The position numbers and the translations under genes are program-made. Shown in pieces: positions 42,733 through 51,541 of a stretch of 64,000 bases of DNA; the first letter of the stretch is position 1, and every line of letters begins with the position of its first letter. The DNA lies in contig JBMOQH010000012.1 in assembly GCA_049322795.1 (NCBI GenBank), forward strand, positions 1 through 64,000. The letters are read 5' to 3'. Below the pieces are notes generated by a model. It saw nothing but the letters and a program-made list of their open reading frames with translations. It ran no database searches and was not told the DNA's origin. This stretch comes from Immundisolibacter sp049322795. Its GTDB lineage: Bacteria; Pseudomonadota; Gammaproteobacteria; Immundisolibacterales; Immundisolibacteraceae.

Positions 42733-44394
42733 TCAGGCGGCGCTCAGCATGGCATCGAGGTCGGTTTTGGCGTCGCCGATCGGCGTCAGGGCGAAGGTGT
42801 CGACCAGCACCTGCAGCACCGGCGCCGTCAGGAACGCCGGCAGGCTCGGCCCCAGGCGGATGTTGCGCACGCCAAGGTGCAGCAGCGTCAGCAGCACGGC
42901 GACGGCCTTCTGCTCCAGCCACGACAGCACCAGCGACAGCGGCAGGTCGTTGACGCCGCAGTCGAAGGCGTCGGCCAGCGCCAGCGCGATCTGGATGGCC
43001 GAATAGCTGTCGTTGCACTGGCCGACGTCGAGCAGCCGCGGCAGGCCGCCGATGCTGCCGAAGTCGTGGTCGTTGAAGCGGTACTTGGCGCAGCCGAGGG
43101 TCAGGATGGCGCAATCCTGCGGCACCTGCTCGGCGAGTTCCGTGTAGTAGTTGCGGCCCGGCCTGGCGCCGTCGCAGCCACCGATCAGGAAAAAGTGCTT
43201 GAGCGCGCCGGACTTGACCGCACCGACCACCTGCTCGGCGGCGCCGAGCACGGTATTGCGGGCAAAACCGACGGTGACGTGGCGCGGCGCGGCATCCGCG
43301 GCGAAGCCGGGCGCCACGAGCGCGGCCTCGATGACCGGCCGGTAGTCGCCGTTGGCGACGTGCGGGATGTCCGCCCAGCCGACCGGCCCGCTGGTGAACA
43401 GCCGCTCGCGGTAGGCCGGCTGCGGCTCGATCAGGCAGTTGGACGTCATGACGATGGCGCCGGGGAAGTCGGCGAACTCGGTCTGCTGGTTCTGCCAGGC
43501 GGTGCCGTAGTTGCCGGCGAGGTGCGCGAAGCGCTTCAGGCCCGGGTAGGCGTGGGCCGGCAGCAGTTCGCCGTGGGTATAAACGTTGATGCCGAGCCCG
43601 GCGGTCTGTTCCAGGATCTGCTCGAGGTGCCGCAGGTCGTGGCCGCTGACCAGGATGGCCTTGCCGGCGCGCGGCGTGGTGCGCACCTCGGTCGGCTGCG
43701 GGTGGCCGTAGCGGCCGGTGGCGGCGGCGTCGAGCGACTGCATCACCCGGTAGTTGAGGGCACCCACCTCCAGCGCGCGGCCGAGCAGGTCGTCCACGCC
43801 GGACGGGTTCTCGGCCAGGAAGTTCAGCAGCCGGTGGAACTCGGCGTAGATGGCCGGGTCGTCCTGATCCAGCACGTGGGCGTGCTCGAAATAGGCCGCC
43901 GCGCCCTTGATGCCGTACAGCACCAGAGCACGCAGGCCGACCACGTCGGCGCCGTCGCGGTCGAGACCCACGGTGATGGCGCCATCCTTGGCTTTGGCCA
44001 GCAACTGGTCCATGGCCTTGCCGGGATCGCAGGCCGCCGGGCCGCCGAGTACTTCCGGCGCGCGACCGGCCTTGGCGCAGGCGGCTTCGTAGCAGGCACG
44101 GGCGCGATTGCGCACCTCGGTGGCGCGGTCGATCAGCGCCTCGAAGCGGCCGGGATCGAAATTGACGTTGGTGAGCGTGGTGAACAGGCTCTCGATGACG
44201 AACACGTCCACGTCACGATCGCGGGCGCCGAGTTCCGCCGCCCGGTGCGCATACATGGACACGCCCTTGCACAGGTGTATCAGCAGGTCCTGCAGGTCGG
44301 CGGTGACGGCGTCCTTTCCGCAGGTGCCGACGGCGTTGGCGCAACCGTCGCCACGGCGGCTGCGGGTGGTCTGCTCGCACTGGTAACAAAACAT
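42733..44394 (-). CDS. hcp: Hybrid cluster protein / hydroxylamine reductase Hcp
   Basis: 553 residues. The N-terminal cluster motif is MFCYQCEQTT with further cysteines at about residues 18 and 25 (class II type). Hybrid-cluster ligands are visible in ILVSGHDLRHLEQIL, TSNCLIEPQ, GCDGARPGRNYYTE, LGCAKYRFND and VGQCNDSYSAIQIA. In enterobacteria Hcp acts as an NO reductase and protein S-nitrosylase under anaerobic nitrosative stress. The ATG follows GGGAGAACCCC. The promoter carries an NsrR box and faces the nsrR gene, so NO control is likely. No hcr reductase gene is adjacent. Confidence 0.95.
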   Translation of the reverse strand: MFCYQCEQTTRSRRGDGCANAVGTCGKDAVTADLQDLLIHLCKGVSMYAHRAAELGARDRDVDVFVIESLFTTLTNVNFDPGRFEALIDRATEVRNRARACYEAACAKAGRAPEVLGGPAACDPGKAMDQLLAKAKDGAITVGLDRDGADVVGLRALVLYGIKGAAAYFEHAHVLDQDDPAIYAEFHRLLNFLAENPSGVDDLLGRALEVGALNYRVMQSLDAAATGRYGHPQPTEVRTTPRAGKAILVSGHDLRHLEQILEQTAGLGINVYTHGELLPAHAYPGLKRFAHLAGNYGTAWQNQQTEFADFPGAIVMTSNCLIEPQPAYRERLFTSGPVGWADIPHVANGDYRPVIEAALVAPGFAADAAPRHVTVGFARNTVLGAAEQVVGAVKSGALKHFFLIGGCDGARPGRNYYTELAEQVPQDCAILTLGCAKYRFNDHDFGSIGGLPRLLDVGQCNDSYSAIQIALALADAFDCGVNDLPLSLVLSWLEQKAVAVLLTLLHLGVRNIRLGPSLPAFLTAPVLQVLVDTFALTPIGDAKTDLDAMLSAA

Positions 44395-44437
44395 GGGGTT
44401 CTCCCGGGTTGGCTTGGGGCCGTCCGGCGGGCGGCTT

Positions 44438-44460
44438 AAGATGTATTGTCGATACATCAT
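44438..44460. promoter_or_regulatory. NsrR-binding site between hcp and nsrR
   Basis: The half-sites AAGATGTAT and ATACATCAT flank TGTCG, which fits the NsrR consensus (AAGATGYATTT and its inverse) at nearly every position. It lies 44 bases before the hcp start and 91 bases before nsrR, so it could control both. Confidence 0.85.
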
Positions 44461-44471
44461 TAAGGCCGGCC

Positions 44472-44485
44472 TTGACGCCGGTCAG
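44472..44485. promoter_or_regulatory. CRP/FNR-like box TTGAC-N4-GTCAG
   Basis: TTGACGCCGGTCAG lies 12 bases from the NsrR site in the hcp/nsrR gap. FNR-family control of hcp is known in enterobacteria, which makes this copy the most credible of the imperfect boxes. Confidence 0.45.
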
Positions 44486-44550
44486 GTGCCGCGGCCGGTT
44501 GCCCGCAAGCCGCGGCTCATAATGGCCGCCACACCGACCGGGCCCGTGCC

Positions 44551-45021
44551 GTGCAACTGACGCTTTTCACCGATTACTGCTTCCGGGTGCTGATCTATCT
44601 GGTCCAGCAGCCGCAGCGGCGCGTGACGATCACCGAGCTGAGCGACTACTACGGCATATCCCGCCATCACCTGGTGAAGGTGGTGCACTGGCTGGGCCGG
44701 CACGGTTACGTGAGCACCAGCCGCGGCAAGCAGGGCGGCCTGCGCCTGGCGCGCCCGGCGCAGGACATCAACATCGGCGCCGTGGCGCGCGCGACGGAGC
44801 CGGGTTTCGACCTGGTGGAATGCTTCAACCCCGCCACCAACACCTGCCGCATCCTGCCGCAGTGCGGCCTGGCGGGCGTGCTGATGGGCGCGACGCGTGC
44901 GTTTCTGGCCGAGCTCGATCGCTGCACGCTGGCCGATCTCACGGTCAGGCCGCTGCCGGCGGGCGAGCATCCGCTGCGCGGGCACCCTGCGCGTAAACCG
45001 GCACGGGCCGGCGGCGGGTGA
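44551..45021 (+). CDS. nsrR: Rrf2-family NO-sensing regulator NsrR
   Basis: 156 residues from a GTG start. The N-terminal winged helix begins MQLTLFTDYCFRVLIYL and contains ITELSDYYGISRHHLVKVVH. The Fe-S cluster cysteines Cys91, Cys99 and Cys105 correspond to Cys91, Cys96 and Cys102 of E. coli NsrR, with three extra residues between the first two. The cluster senses nitric oxide and releases DNA. Divergent from its likely target hcp; probable autoregulation through the shared box. Confidence 0.93.
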   Translation: MQLTLFTDYCFRVLIYLVQQPQRRVTITELSDYYGISRHHLVKVVHWLGRHGYVSTSRGKQGGLRLARPAQDINIGAVARATEPGFDLVECFNPATNTCRILPQCGLAGVLMGATRAFLAELDRCTLADLTVRPLPAGEHPLRGHPARKPARAGGG

Positions 45022-45150
45022 TGCGCGGGCATGGCAGTCGACGATAATCGGCGGCTGCAAGTCGGGGGATGGCCGCCACGGCCGTCCGCGCGGATCAACC
45101 CTCAACGAGGTGGCGGGTGCTGGCTCCTCCAGCGCCCTGTCAGGACCAGA

Positions 45151-45705
45151 ATGGCAAAACCGCACAACGGTGGAAAAATCGTCAACCCGCTGCAGGCGCA
45201 GCTACTGAAGGCCGGGCTGGTCAAGCCCGAGCAACTGCGCAAGGCCGAGCAGCAGAAACGCGATGCGGTTCGGCGCGGTGAGAAGCCGCCCACCGTGGAC
45301 CGCGCCCAGCAACAGGCGCAGCTGAAGGCCGATGCCGACCGCGAGCGCAACCGCAAGCGGGACGAGCAGCTGGCGCGCAAGGCGCTGGCGGCGGAGATTC
45401 GCCAGATCGTCGAGGCGCACCGCCTGGACCGGCGCGGTGCGGAGTCGGCCTACCAGTTCCTGGACGGCAGCAAGATACGCAAGCTGCCGCTGCACGAGGC
45501 GCAGCGCCAGCAGGTGATGAAGGGCGCGCTCGCCATCGTGCGCTTCGGCGGGGGTTTCGAGCTGGTGCCGCCGCCGATCGCCGAGAAGATCGCGCAGCGC
45601 GATGCCGGGCGTGTGGTCGCGCTCCAGTTGGGTGGGGAGGAGGTGGTCGATCCGGCAGCCGATCCCTACGCGGCGTTCCAGGTGCCGGACGATTTGATGT
45701 GGTGA
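45151..45705 (+). CDS. DUF2058 family protein (YaiL-like)
   Basis: 184 residues, very charged. NPLQAQLLKAGLVKPEQLRK and the Lys/Arg-rich helix through DRERNRKRDEQLARK are typical of the DUF2058/YaiL family. The C-terminal half has LDRRGAESAYQFLDGSKIRKL and FELVPPPIAEKIAQRD. The function is not established; a nucleoprotein or ribosome association has been suggested for relatives. AGGA lies just before the ATG. Confidence 0.87.
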   Translation: MAKPHNGGKIVNPLQAQLLKAGLVKPEQLRKAEQQKRDAVRRGEKPPTVDRAQQQAQLKADADRERNRKRDEQLARKALAAEIRQIVEAHRLDRRGAESAYQFLDGSKIRKLPLHEAQRQQVMKGALAIVRFGGGFELVPPPIAEKIAQRDAGRVVALQLGGEEVVDPAADPYAAFQVPDDLMW

Positions 45706-45761
45706 TTGCGCCGGCCGCCGGACGCGCCGCGTGAGCTTGCCAAATGATCGTTGAATAGCGA

Positions 45762-45790
45762 CTATCGGCACTGCCGGATGCCGCCGATAG
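45762..45790. promoter_or_regulatory. Inverted repeat upstream of Rieske module 2
   Basis: CTATCGGC and its exact complement GCCGATAG are separated by 13 bases, ending 33 bases before the start codon of the Rieske gene. The spacing suits a dimeric operator. No regulator gene is adjacent. Confidence 0.4.
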
Positions 45791-45823
45791 GCGTGCATTC
45801 TGATCGCGACAAAGGAGATTGCC

Positions 45824-47020
45824 GTGGGCGCCACCGAACAGCCGTTTGTCACCAAGTACCCCACCGATGTGCCGGCCATGGGCGACGGCCCGCTGCCGGT
45901 CGAACCGTACGTCAGCCGGGCGTACTTCGAGCAGGAGCGCGACAAGGTGTTCAAGCGCGCCTGGCTGGAGGTGGCGCGCGAGGAAGACGTACCGAAACCG
46001 GGTGATTACCTGGTGTTGGACATCGAGGTGCTCGGCTGGTCGCTGATCCTGACCCGCGGCACGGACGGCAAACTGCGCGCGTTCCACAACATCTGCACGC
46101 ACCGCGGGAACAAGGTGGCGCTGCAGAAGTCCGGCAACGCCAAGGGCTTCACCTGCGGCTTCCACGGCTGGGTGTTCGGCAACGACGGCGAACTGAAGCA
46201 CATGGCGGGCGAGGAGTACTTCCCGCCGGGTACCGACCGTTGCAAGCTCGGCCTGAAGCCGGTCACCATGGACACTTGGAACGGCTTCGTGTTCGTGAAC
46301 GCGCAGGCGACACCGGAGCAGGGCCTGCGCGAGTTCCTGGGCGGCATGGCCGATCAGATCGAGCGCTTTCCGTTCGACCGCTGCACGCGCATCGCCCGCT
46401 ACGAGGCGACGCCACGGGTGAACTGGAAGGTGGCCATCGACGCTTTCCAGGAGGCCTTTCACGCCATCATGGTGCACCGGGCGTCGCTGCCGAATTCGGC
46501 GGCCGCGCCGCAGAACCCGAGCGCGGCTCTTACCTCCGCGCGTTTCCACGGCCCGCACCGCTCGCTGTCGGCCTGGGCCAACCCCAGTTACCGTCCGCCC
46601 GAGGTCGGCATGATCGTCGGCAAGTACGGACCGACGTTCGCCACCTCCAAGGAGCAGTTTGCCGGCATCAACCCGAGCGGCGACGACAACTGGTGGTTCG
46701 ACATCAACGTCTTCTTTCCGAATTTCTTCTGCGACACCGGGCCGGGCTGGTATTTCACCTACAACTTCTGGCCGATCTCGGAAAACCGCACGCGCTGGAC
46801 CATGGACATCTACCAACTCAAGGCCGAGCACGCCGGTGGACTGCTGGCGCAGGAGCACACCAAGATCCTGCTGCGTGACGCGGTGCTGGAGGACTTCAGC
46901 ACGCTGGAGGCGACGCAGCAGATGATGGAATCCGGGGCGCTTGACCACATCACCATCAGCGAGCTCGAAATTGCGCTGCGCCACCAGATGCACGTGATCA
47001 ACCAGTGGCTGGCTGCCTGA
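45824..47020 (+). CDS. Rieske non-heme iron oxygenase with Glu-type bridge, module 2
   Basis: 398 residues from a GTG preceded by AAAGGAGATTGCC. Paralogue of the oxygenase at 24.7 kb: both contain a GPLPVEPY segment near residue 22, Rieske Cys91-x-His93 and Cys111-x2-His114, a Glu210-x2-His213-x4-His218 iron site (EAFHAIMVH), DDNWWFDINVFFPNFF and GPGWYFTYNFWP. Identity by eye is around 60 per cent, so it is an old duplicate that may have another substrate. It is joined to its own small partner gene by a one-base TGATG overlap. No beta subunit. Confidence 0.9.
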   Translation: MGATEQPFVTKYPTDVPAMGDGPLPVEPYVSRAYFEQERDKVFKRAWLEVAREEDVPKPGDYLVLDIEVLGWSLILTRGTDGKLRAFHNICTHRGNKVALQKSGNAKGFTCGFHGWVFGNDGELKHMAGEEYFPPGTDRCKLGLKPVTMDTWNGFVFVNAQATPEQGLREFLGGMADQIERFPFDRCTRIARYEATPRVNWKVAIDAFQEAFHAIMVHRASLPNSAAAPQNPSAALTSARFHGPHRSLSAWANPSYRPPEVGMIVGKYGPTFATSKEQFAGINPSGDDNWWFDINVFFPNFFCDTGPGWYFTYNFWPISENRTRWTMDIYQLKAEHAGGLLAQEHTKILLRDAVLEDFSTLEATQQMMESGALDHITISELEIALRHQMHVINQWLAA

Positions 47021-47349
47021 TGGCCGCGCCCGCCCTGCTGCCGGCGCAGTTCGCCGAATGGGAGCCGTTCGCCGCGGACTGGTGCCTGGCGACCGAGCAC
47101 GACCGGCGCGATCGCCGCATGCGCAGCACGCAGGCGCAGCTCGAGGCGTTCTACAAGGCGGTGAAGCCCCGCCTGGATGAGGCTATCCAGTACCTGAACG
47201 GCTTCGCCCTTGATGATCTGCCAGAGCAGGAGAAGAACCTGCTGAATCTGACGCTGTCGCTGGTGGAGATCTCGGTCGCGGTCGAGCTGTTCTTCAACCC
47301 CTGGCCGCTGGACGCGTGGCCCTGGCGGGAGTTCTCGGTCGCGTACTGA
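47020..47349 (+). CDS. Small partner protein of the Rieske oxygenase, module 2 (unrecognised family)
   Basis: 109 residues, exactly the length of the module-1 partner. Shared features: acidic N-terminus, a helical middle (QLEAFYKAVKPRLDEAIQYL), the core DDLPEQEKNLLNLTLSLVEIS and a short aromatic C-terminus (FSVAY against FEVHF). The start was chosen at the ATG overlapping the oxygenase TGA; an earlier in-frame ATG lies inside the oxygenase. No known domain recognised. Conservation of both sequence and position argues for an obligate role with this oxygenase type. Confidence 0.75.
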   Translation: MAAPALLPAQFAEWEPFAADWCLATEHDRRDRRMRSTQAQLEAFYKAVKPRLDEAIQYLNGFALDDLPEQEKNLLNLTLSLVEISVAVELFFNPWPLDAWPWREFSVAY

Positions 47350-47367
47350 ACACGGGTTCCCGGTGAC

Positions 47368-47393
47368 CCGCGCAGTTCACCGGAACTGCGCGG
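47368..47393. terminator. Perfect 10-bp hairpin between convergent genes
   Basis: CCGCGCAGTT-CACCGG-AACTGCGCGG, followed immediately by a second inverted repeat, GAGGCAG...CTGCCTC (47393-47417), which overlaps the end of the hybrid-kinase gene. Probably a bidirectional terminator for the Rieske module and the sensory operon. Confidence 0.65.
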
Positions 47394-47415
47394 AGGCAGG
47401 CTTCTGCAGGCTGCC

Positions 47416-50400
47416 TCAGGAACTTGCCTTGGGCTTGCCCTTGATGACGCCAAGGCCGGCGACGTTCGGGGACCGGTTGGTCTTGAGCCAGGTCTCGATG
47501 CCGTCGGGCGTGGTTGGCGCGTGCAGCAGGTAGCCCTGGATCATGTCGCAGCCCCGCTCGCGCAGATAGCGCAGCTGGGCGGCGGTCTCGACGCCCTCGC
47601 CGACCACTTCGAGGCCGAGGTTGTGGCCCATGTCGATGACGCCGTTGGTGATGGCGGCATCGTGGGCGTTCTCGGGCAGTTCGGCGACGAACGAGCGGTC
47701 GATCTTGACCGTCTGCACCGGCAGGTGCTTGAGGTAACCGAGCGACGAGTAGCCGGTGCCGAAATCGTCGATCGACAGCCGCACGCCGAGGCCGCGCAGG
47801 CGGCTGAGCACCGCGGCGGATGCTTCGAGGTTGCGCATCAGCGTGGTTTCCGTCACTTCGATTTCGAGGCGCTGCGGTGCGTGGTCGGTTTCCGCCAGCG
47901 CGCGAGCAACCGTGTCGACGAATTCCGGCGCGTTCAGCTGGTGGCCTGACACGTTGACCGCCATGCGCAATGGCGGCAGCCCGCGCGACTGCCAGAGCCG
48001 GTTCTGCCGGCAGGCCTCGCGCAGCACCCATTCGCCGATCGGGCCGATGAGGCCGGTGTCTTCCGCCAGCGGTATGAAATCGAGCGGCGACACCAGGCCG
48101 CGTTGCGGGTGCTGCCAGCGCACCAGCGCCTCGACGCCCGTGACCAGGCCGCTGGTGAGGTTCATCTGCGGCTGATAGAACAGCACCAGTTCCGAGCGCT
48201 CGATCGCCTTGCGCAGGTCTGTTTCCATGTCCAGGCGCCGGCGGACGGCCACGCTCATATGCGTCTGCCAGAAGTGCTGTTGCCCGCCGCCGCCCGTCTT
48301 GGCCTGATTGAGGGCGGTTTCCGCGTGGCGGATCAGACTGTCGAGATCCCGATCATCGGCCGGATAGAGCGCGATGCCGATGCTGGCGCTGAGCACCAGC
48401 TCCTGTTCGCTGGCGTGCAGCGGCCGGGCGACGCTGGCGAGCACTTTCTCGGCGACCAGTCGCGCGGTGTCGGCGGATTCGACCTCGAACGCCACCGCAA
48501 ACTCGTCGCTGCCGACGCGCCCGAGCAAGTCGTCGGCGCGCAGCTGCCGACGGATGCGATCTGCCAGCTGAACCAGCACATCGTCGGCCACGTCGTGGCC
48601 CAGGCTCTCGTTCAGAATCTTGAAGCGGTCCAGGTCGAGCGCGAGGACGGCCAGCTTGGTGTCCGCGCCGGCGCGCTCCAGCAGCTGGCGCAGCCGCTCG
48701 CGGAAACCGGCCCGATTGGGCAGTCCGGTGAGCGCGTCGTGATACGCCAGCCGATGGGCGTGCCGTTCCGAAGCGCCGGCTTCCAGCAGGCGGCCCACGC
48801 GTCGGCGCAGCACGCCAAAGTTGATCGGCTTGGTAATGAAATCCGCCGCGCCGGCGCGAAACGCCCGTTCGACCGAAACCTCGTCCGCGAGGCTCGTGAT
48901 CATCAGCACCGGCGTGCGCTGAGCCTGCGGCATGGCAAGCATCTGACGACAGGTGGCGAAACCATCCTGGCGGGGCAGGCGTGCGTCGAGCAGCACCAGA
49001 TCCGGCCGCACCCGCGAGTAGAGCTGCATGGCCTCCTCGCCGTCGCCGGCCTCGACCACGCGGTAACCCTCCTGATCGAGCACGCCGCGCAGGGCGAGCC
49101 GGGTGCTGCGGTCATCCTCCACCAACAGGACCGTGAAGCCGGACTGCGGAACCTCGGCCGGGTTGCCCGGCAAGCGGCTGACCGACCACTGCGCCAACGC
49201 CTCGCGCGTGGCGGCGTGGCAGCGGTCGAAATCCTCGCTCAAGCGCGTCAGGCCCGGGAAGTCAGGCACTGAAACACCGGCGAGCTGTTCCACGCGGTCC
49301 GCAAGGTCGGCCACCTGTTCGGCGCCCACGTTGCGGGCGCTGCCCTTGAGGGTGTGAGCGAGACTGCGGATGCGCCCGGTATCCGCGGTCTGCACGGCGT
49401 CGCGCAGGTCCTGGAAATAGGCGGCGGCATCCGTCACGAAGGTGCGCAGGACGGTGGGCAGGGCGTCGCCAAGCGCGCTTTGCAGCTCGCCGAGCAGCGC
49501 CGCGTTCACCACGGTCGGGGTTGAACGGTTGTCGTGTGCGGCGACCGGCTCGGGCTCGGACGGCGCCGACGGCATCGCGGGCGACGTCCACTTTTCGAGC
49601 AGCCTGCGAACGGTGCGCAGCTGCATGGGCTTTGGCAGGGCATCGTCCATGCCGGCTGCGTAGCACTCGGCGATCAGATCGGCGTCGACGTTGGCCGTCA
49701 TGGCCACGATGGGCAGCCGCGCCCCCGCGCGTTCCTGGGCGCGGATACGGCGCGTGGCTTCCAGCCCGTCCATCCCGGGCATGTTGCAGTCCATCAGGAT
49801 GGCGTCGTAAGAACCATTGGCCCAGGCGTCGAGTGCGGCCTGACCATCACACACCACGGTCGCTTCGCAGCCGCAGGCCTCAAGCAGGCCCTTGGCCACC
49901 AGCTGGTTGGTGGCGTTGTCTTCGGCCACCAGCACGCGCAGCGCACGCCGAGGTGCAAGCAGCTGCGGCCCGATCGGGGCGTTTGCCTCGACGCCGGGCG
50001 CAAGCGGTGCGCGTTCCAGCAGCAGCGAGAAGCTGAAGGTGCTGCCCTGCCCCGGGGTGCTCTGGACATCGATTTCGCCCCCCATCAGTTCCACCAGCTG
50101 GCGGGTGATGGTCAGGCCCAGCCCGGAGCCACCGAACTCGCGCGTGGTCGAGCTGTCGGCCTGCGTGAAGGACTGGAAGATTCGGCCGAGGTCCTTCTCG
50201 GCAATGCCGATGCCGGTATCGGTAACCCTGAACCGCACGTGATCGCTGCCCGGGGGGTGGCAATCCACGTCGACACTGACGCCGCCGGCGCTGGTGAACT
50301 TGATGGCATTGCCAATGAGATTGGTCAGCACTTGGCCGAGCCGCACCGGGTCCCCGGTCACGAAATGCGGCACGTCCGGGGCTATGGCGACGTTCAGGTT

Positions 50401-51513
50401 GATGCCCTTGTTGCGCGTTTGCAGTTCGAACAGGGCCGCCACTTCGCCGACCTTGGCGGGCAAGTCGAAGGGAATGGATTCGAGTTCGACGCGACCGGAT
50501 TCCAGGCGCGAGAAATCCAGAATGTCGTTGATGAGTGCCAGCAGGGTGTTGCCGGAAGCCTCGGCGATGGTCAGTCGTTCGAGCTGCTTGGGCGTCAGTG
50601 TGGTCTCGCGCAGCAGCTGCAGCATGCCCAGCAGGCCGTTGAGCGGGGTGCGAATCTCATGCGTCACGTTGGCGGTGAACTGGGCTTTCAGGCGCGCGGC
50701 GCTGATGGCGACATCGCGTGCCTCGACCAGTTCCTGCCCGCGCTCCTGCAGCTTGTCCATCATGCTGTTGAACGCGCGCTCCATCAGCTGCACGTCGGCC
50801 GGACCGGCCAGCGGAGCGCGGGCATTGAGATCACCTGCCTCGGTGCGCGCCATTACCCGCGCCAGGCCCTGAATCGGCATCGAGATGTGCCGCAGAATGA
50901 TCAGCAGGGCCGGCAGCAAGAGCAGCGCGGTGAGCGCACTGATGGTTGCCGTGGAAACGACGATATCGCGGGCAATCTCGCGCAGCGCCGCCTTGCTCAC
51001 GGCGACTGCTACCTGGCCCTGATACTGGGGCGGCGTGGCCGGTTCGCCGAATGCGCTCAGCTCCGCGTTGGCCGTGCCGACGTAGACCGGAGTCTGAAAC
51101 AGCCATCGGCCGCCTGCATCGTCGACCATGCGTGACGGTGACGTTGCAGACCACGACGCTGCCGGCACCGGCCGTGTGTTGCCGACATCACCCTCGTGCA
51201 ACAGGGTGGAGCCATCGGCGTTGTAGACGGCAACGCCGACAACGCTGGGGAACTGCAACAAACTCTTGGTCGCGGCGTGGGCGTTGTCCGGGGCTCCATA
51301 CAGCAGCGCCAGGGTGGCCTGTGCAGCGTAGCGTTCCGCCAGCAAATGCCCTTGGGTGACCAGGTCATTGCGCGCCCGGTCTACGGAGATCCAGGAAATA
51401 CCGCCGGCCGCCAGCACCGCCAGCAGCAGCAAGCCGGCGCCGGAGGCAACCATGACCAGCACGTTGCTGCGCATGGCGGCGAATCGTTTGCTCAGCGCTC
51501 GCAAGGGGTTCAC
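47416..51513 (-). CDS. Hybrid histidine kinase with Hpt, two receivers, GGDEF and EAL domains
   Basis: 1365 residues from a GTG start. Order: membrane segment 16-38; periplasmic sensor about 40-180; membrane segment 188-210; HAMP; HisKA with His285 (THEIRTP); HATPase about 385-500; receiver 1 with Asp575; Hpt with His720 (AHTLKGS); receiver 2 with Asp843; a GGDEF domain reading GSDEF at 1001-1005 with an RADD inhibitory site at 992-995; an EAL domain with intact EAL at 1128-1130. It joins a phosphorelay to c-di-GMP turnover in one inner-membrane protein. The degenerate GSDEF suggests mainly phosphodiesterase output. It follows the binding-protein gene by 28 bases, suggesting the sensor reads that protein. 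Confidence 0.93.
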   Translation of the reverse strand: MNPLRALSKRFAAMRSNVLVMVASGAGLLLLAVLAAGGISWISVDRARNDLVTQGHLLAERYAAQATLALLYGAPDNAHAATKSLLQFPSVVGVAVYNADGSTLLHEGDVGNTRPVPAASWSATSPSRMVDDAGGRWLFQTPVYVGTANAELSAFGEPATPPQYQGQVAVAVSKAALREIARDIVVSTATISALTALLLLPALLIILRHISMPIQGLARVMARTEAGDLNARAPLAGPADVQLMERAFNSMMDKLQERGQELVEARDVAISAARLKAQFTANVTHEIRTPLNGLLGMLQLLRETTLTPKQLERLTIAEASGNTLLALINDILDFSRLESGRVELESIPFDLPAKVGEVAALFELQTRNKGINLNVAIAPDVPHFVTGDPVRLGQVLTNLIGNAIKFTSAGGVSVDVDCHPPGSDHVRFRVTDTGIGIAEKDLGRIFQSFTQADSSTTREFGGSGLGLTITRQLVELMGGEIDVQSTPGQGSTFSFSLLLERAPLAPGVEANAPIGPQLLAPRRALRVLVAEDNATNQLVAKGLLEACGCEATVVCDGQAALDAWANGSYDAILMDCNMPGMDGLEATRRIRAQERAGARLPIVAMTANVDADLIAECYAAGMDDALPKPMQLRTVRRLLEKWTSPAMPSAPSEPEPVAAHDNRSTPTVVNAALLGELQSALGDALPTVLRTFVTDAAAYFQDLRDAVQTADTGRIRSLAHTLKGSARNVGAEQVADLADRVEQLAGVSVPDFPGLTRLSEDFDRCHAATREALAQWSVSRLPGNPAEVPQSGFTVLLVEDDRSTRLALRGVLDQEGYRVVEAGDGEEAMQLYSRVRPDLVLLDARLPRQDGFATCRQMLAMPQAQRTPVLMITSLADEVSVERAFRAGAADFITKPINFGVLRRRVGRLLEAGASERHAHRLAYHDALTGLPNRAGFRERLRQLLERAGADTKLAVLALDLDRFKILNESLGHDVADDVLVQLADRIRRQLRADDLLGRVGSDEFAVAFEVESADTARLVAEKVLASVARPLHASEQELVLSASIGIALYPADDRDLDSLIRHAETALNQAKTGGGGQQHFWQTHMSVAVRRRLDMETDLRKAIERSELVLFYQPQMNLTSGLVTGVEALVRWQHPQRGLVSPLDFIPLAEDTGLIGPIGEWVLREACRQNRLWQSRGLPPLRMAVNVSGHQLNAPEFVDTVARALAETDHAPQRLEIEVTETTLMRNLEASAAVLSRLRGLGVRLSIDDFGTGYSSLGYLKHLPVQTVKIDRSFVAELPENAHDAAITNGVIDMGHNLGLEVVGEGVETAAQLRYLRERGCDMIQGYLLHAPTTPDGIETWLKTNRSPNVAGLGVIKGKPKASS

Positions 51514-51541
51514 GATTCAGTCCTGCGTGTTGCCGTGCGCA

